From Paracoccus caeni (GTDB taxonomy: Bacteria > Pseudomonadota > Alphaproteobacteria > Rhodobacterales > Rhodobacteraceae), in NCBI RefSeq assembly GCF_016629665.1, contig NZ_JAEPRQ010000013.1, positions 1-58,727 on the forward strand: a stretch of 58,727 bases of DNA. Direction: 5' to 3'. Below the pieces are notes generated by a model that saw nothing but the letters and a program-made list of their open reading frames with translations, was not told where the DNA came from and searched no databases. Position numbers and translations under genes: made by a program. Below, piece by piece: positions 57,513 through 58,727 of the stretch (its first letter is position 1; each line of letters begins with the position of its first letter).

Positions 57513-58727
57513 ATGGCTTCCAGCGAAACGGTGACGACTTCCTCCCGTGGCATGCTGACTCTGACCGGGATGGCCGGGCTGTTCTGGCTGGGAATTGCCG
57601 CCATTGCCGCGGGCTGGTTCTTCATGGACGGTCTGGATGCGCTGCTTCGCGCATGGCAATTGCCGGAATACAGTCACGGCCCGCTGATCCCCGTCCTGTC
57701 GGCGCTGATGTTCCTGCGCGAGCTGAAACAATACCCCGCACAACCCGGCCCGAAATCCGACCGCTGGCCCGGCGTCGCGGTTCTGGCACTGGCCTTCGTC
57801 ATCGGCGCTCTGGGCAAGCTGGCCCGGATCGACGACATCGTCGCCTATGCCACCATCATCTGGGTGGCGGGGATCCTGCTGATCTCCTTCGGCTGGTCCA
57901 CCGGCAAGCATTTCTGGCCGCCGGTCGTGCATCTGGTCTATATGCTGCCGCTGCCGGGGGTGCTTTATTACAAGGTCTCGACCTCGCTGCAGATGATCTC
58001 GTCCGAACTGGGCGTTTGGTTCCTGAAGCTCTTGTCGGTGCCGGTCTTCCTCGAAGGCAATATCATCGATCTGGGCGTCATGCGCCTGCACGTGGCCGAG
58101 GCCTGTTCAGGCCTGCGGTACCTGTTCCCGATCCTCAGCTTCTCCTACATCTTCGCGGTTCTTTATCGCGGGCCGAAATGGCACAAGGCAGTGCTGCTGC
58201 TGTCGGCGGTGCCGATCACCGTGGTCATGAACTCGGTCCGGATCGCCATGGCCGGGATCATCGCCAATTACTACGGCATCGAGTGGCTTGAAGGCTTCAC
58301 CCATTTCTTCGAAGGCTGGGTCATCTTCATCGCCTGTATCATCCTGCTGTTCCTGCTGGCCCGGCTGATGCTGTTCTTCCATCCGGGCAAGCCCACACTG
58401 GCCGATGCGCTGGATCTGGAAACCTCGGGCATGATCGCCCAGCTGAGCCGGATCCGGCTGGTCATGCCCTCGGCGGCAATGATCACTGCCGCGATCATCG
58501 GCATCGCCGCCCTTGGTGCGTGGCAGATGGTGCCCGACAATCGCGGCATGGCACCCGAACGCACGCCCTTTGCCCTGTTCCCCCGCGAACTGGGCGCCTG
58601 GCAGCAGCGCGGCCCCGAAGAGCGGCTGACCCCCGATATCGCGAAAAGCCTTGGAGCGGACGATTATCGGCAGGTCACGCTGACCCTTGACCGGGAAACC
58701 CCGCCAGTGGGGCTGTTCATGGCCTTC
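57513..58727 (+). CDS. xrtD: Exosortase XrtD, VPLPA-CTERM specific (first part, continues at base 1)
   Basis: Inner-membrane transpeptidase-like enzyme expected to cut VPLPA-CTERM tails from secreted proteins. The whole protein, read across the circular join, is about 535 aa. The N-terminal part (about residues 15-290) is the polytopic exosortase core. The catalytic triad is visible as Cys198 in EACSGLRYLFP, Arg243 in MNSVRIAMAG and His264 in FTHFFEGW. The C-terminal part (about 300-535) is the fused EpsI-like domain typical of XrtD. ATG 57513 is chosen as the first in-frame start. The gene follows a VPLPA-CTERM protein (56703-57299) and a terminator. No stop is reached before the window edge; the rest is at 1-514. 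Confidence 0.93.
   Translation, partial: MASSETVTTSSRGMLTLTGMAGLFWLGIAAIAAGWFFMDGLDALLRAWQLPEYSHGPLIPVLSALMFLRELKQYPAQPGPKSDRWPGVAVLALAFVIGALGKLARIDDIVAYATIIWVAGILLISFGWSTGKHFWPPVVHLVYMLPLPGVLYYKVSTSLQMISSELGVWFLKLLSVPVFLEGNIIDLGVMRLHVAEACSGLRYLFPILSFSYIFAVLYRGPKWHKAVLLLSAVPITVVMNSVRIAMAGIIANYYGIEWLEGFTHFFEGWVIFIACIILLFLLARLMLFFHPGKPTLADALDLETSGMIAQLSRIRLVMPSAAMITAAIIGIAALGAWQMVPDNRGMAPERTPFALFPRELGAWQQRGPEERLTPDIAKSLGADDYRQVTLTLDRETPPVGLFMAF
58607..58727. repeat. Terminal overlap (right copy), circular junction
   Basis: Exact copy of bases 1-121. When the two copies are merged, the reading frame that begins at 57513 continues without a stop to the TGA at 512-514. The overlap lies inside the EpsI-like part of the exosortase, so it is not a biological repeat element such as an IS end. 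Confidence 0.95.

Noticed and set aside
1..58727. CRISPR array, rRNA, tRNA or prophage genes
   Set aside because: No regularly spaced repeats with spacers, no rRNA or tRNA-like sequence and no phage structural genes were seen on either strand.

Overview
The first 121 bases (1-121) are repeated exactly as the last 121 bases (58607-58727), and the open reading frame of an exosortase runs off the right edge and continues in frame on the left edge. The window is therefore best read as one complete circular replicon of about 58,606 bp. It carries its own replication and partition genes: a RepA initiator of the alphaproteobacterial RPA type, divergent parA-parB, and an origin with a DnaA box and three 22-bp iterons. 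There are no rRNA or tRNA genes. The high G+C, the RPA-type RepA and the VPLPA-CTERM and VPEID-CTERM protein-sorting systems point to a plasmid of a Rhodobacterales bacterium (Paracoccus or a roseobacter relative is my guess).

Layout. (a) 594-5724, minus strand: a glycan operon (GT2, WecE-type aminotransferase, left-handed beta-helix acyltransferase, unknown GT-like protein, DUF535/VirK protein, serine-acetyltransferase-like protein). (b) 5825-10327: replication and partition module. (c) 10357-13722: large beta-helix protein of the pectate-lyase-like type, followed by about 1.4 kb of AT-rich DNA with no convincing gene. (d) 15169-24519: an AT-rich SGNH hydrolase gene, then a capsule-like module with a three-domain KpsC/GT2/sulfotransferase fusion, a second capsule-type transferase and a CMP-Kdo supply set (kdsA, kdsB, kdsD). 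(e) 24544-31201: RND pump and adaptor, an unknown protein, an AhpD-like protein and a small membrane protein. (f) 31692-36298: a cysteine-rich multidomain surface protein, a 71-aa VPEID-type sorting substrate and exosortase E fused to a CPBP protease. (g) 36353-56388: a complete Wzx/Wzy-type exopolysaccharide locus of the exosortase-associated kind (sugar transferase, Wza-like exporter, beta-barrel, TPR lipoprotein, secretion ATPase, Wzz, BY-kinase, flippase, polymerase, several glycosyltransferases). (h) 53034-57299 plus the wrap-around gene: two VPLPA-CTERM proteins and their exosortase XrtD.

Taken together, nearly everything except replication and partition concerns the cell surface: making and exporting polysaccharide, decorating it, and sorting proteins to the envelope through two different exosortases. 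This resembles the surface-polysaccharide (biofilm) plasmids known from roseobacters that also use RepA-type replicons, but the gene content here is different (no rml rhamnose genes seen). I saw no relaxase or type IV secretion genes, no transposase, no rRNA or tRNA and no dedicated transcription regulator, so control and any transfer must come from elsewhere. Many long antisense frames in this high-G+C DNA are shadows and are left out.
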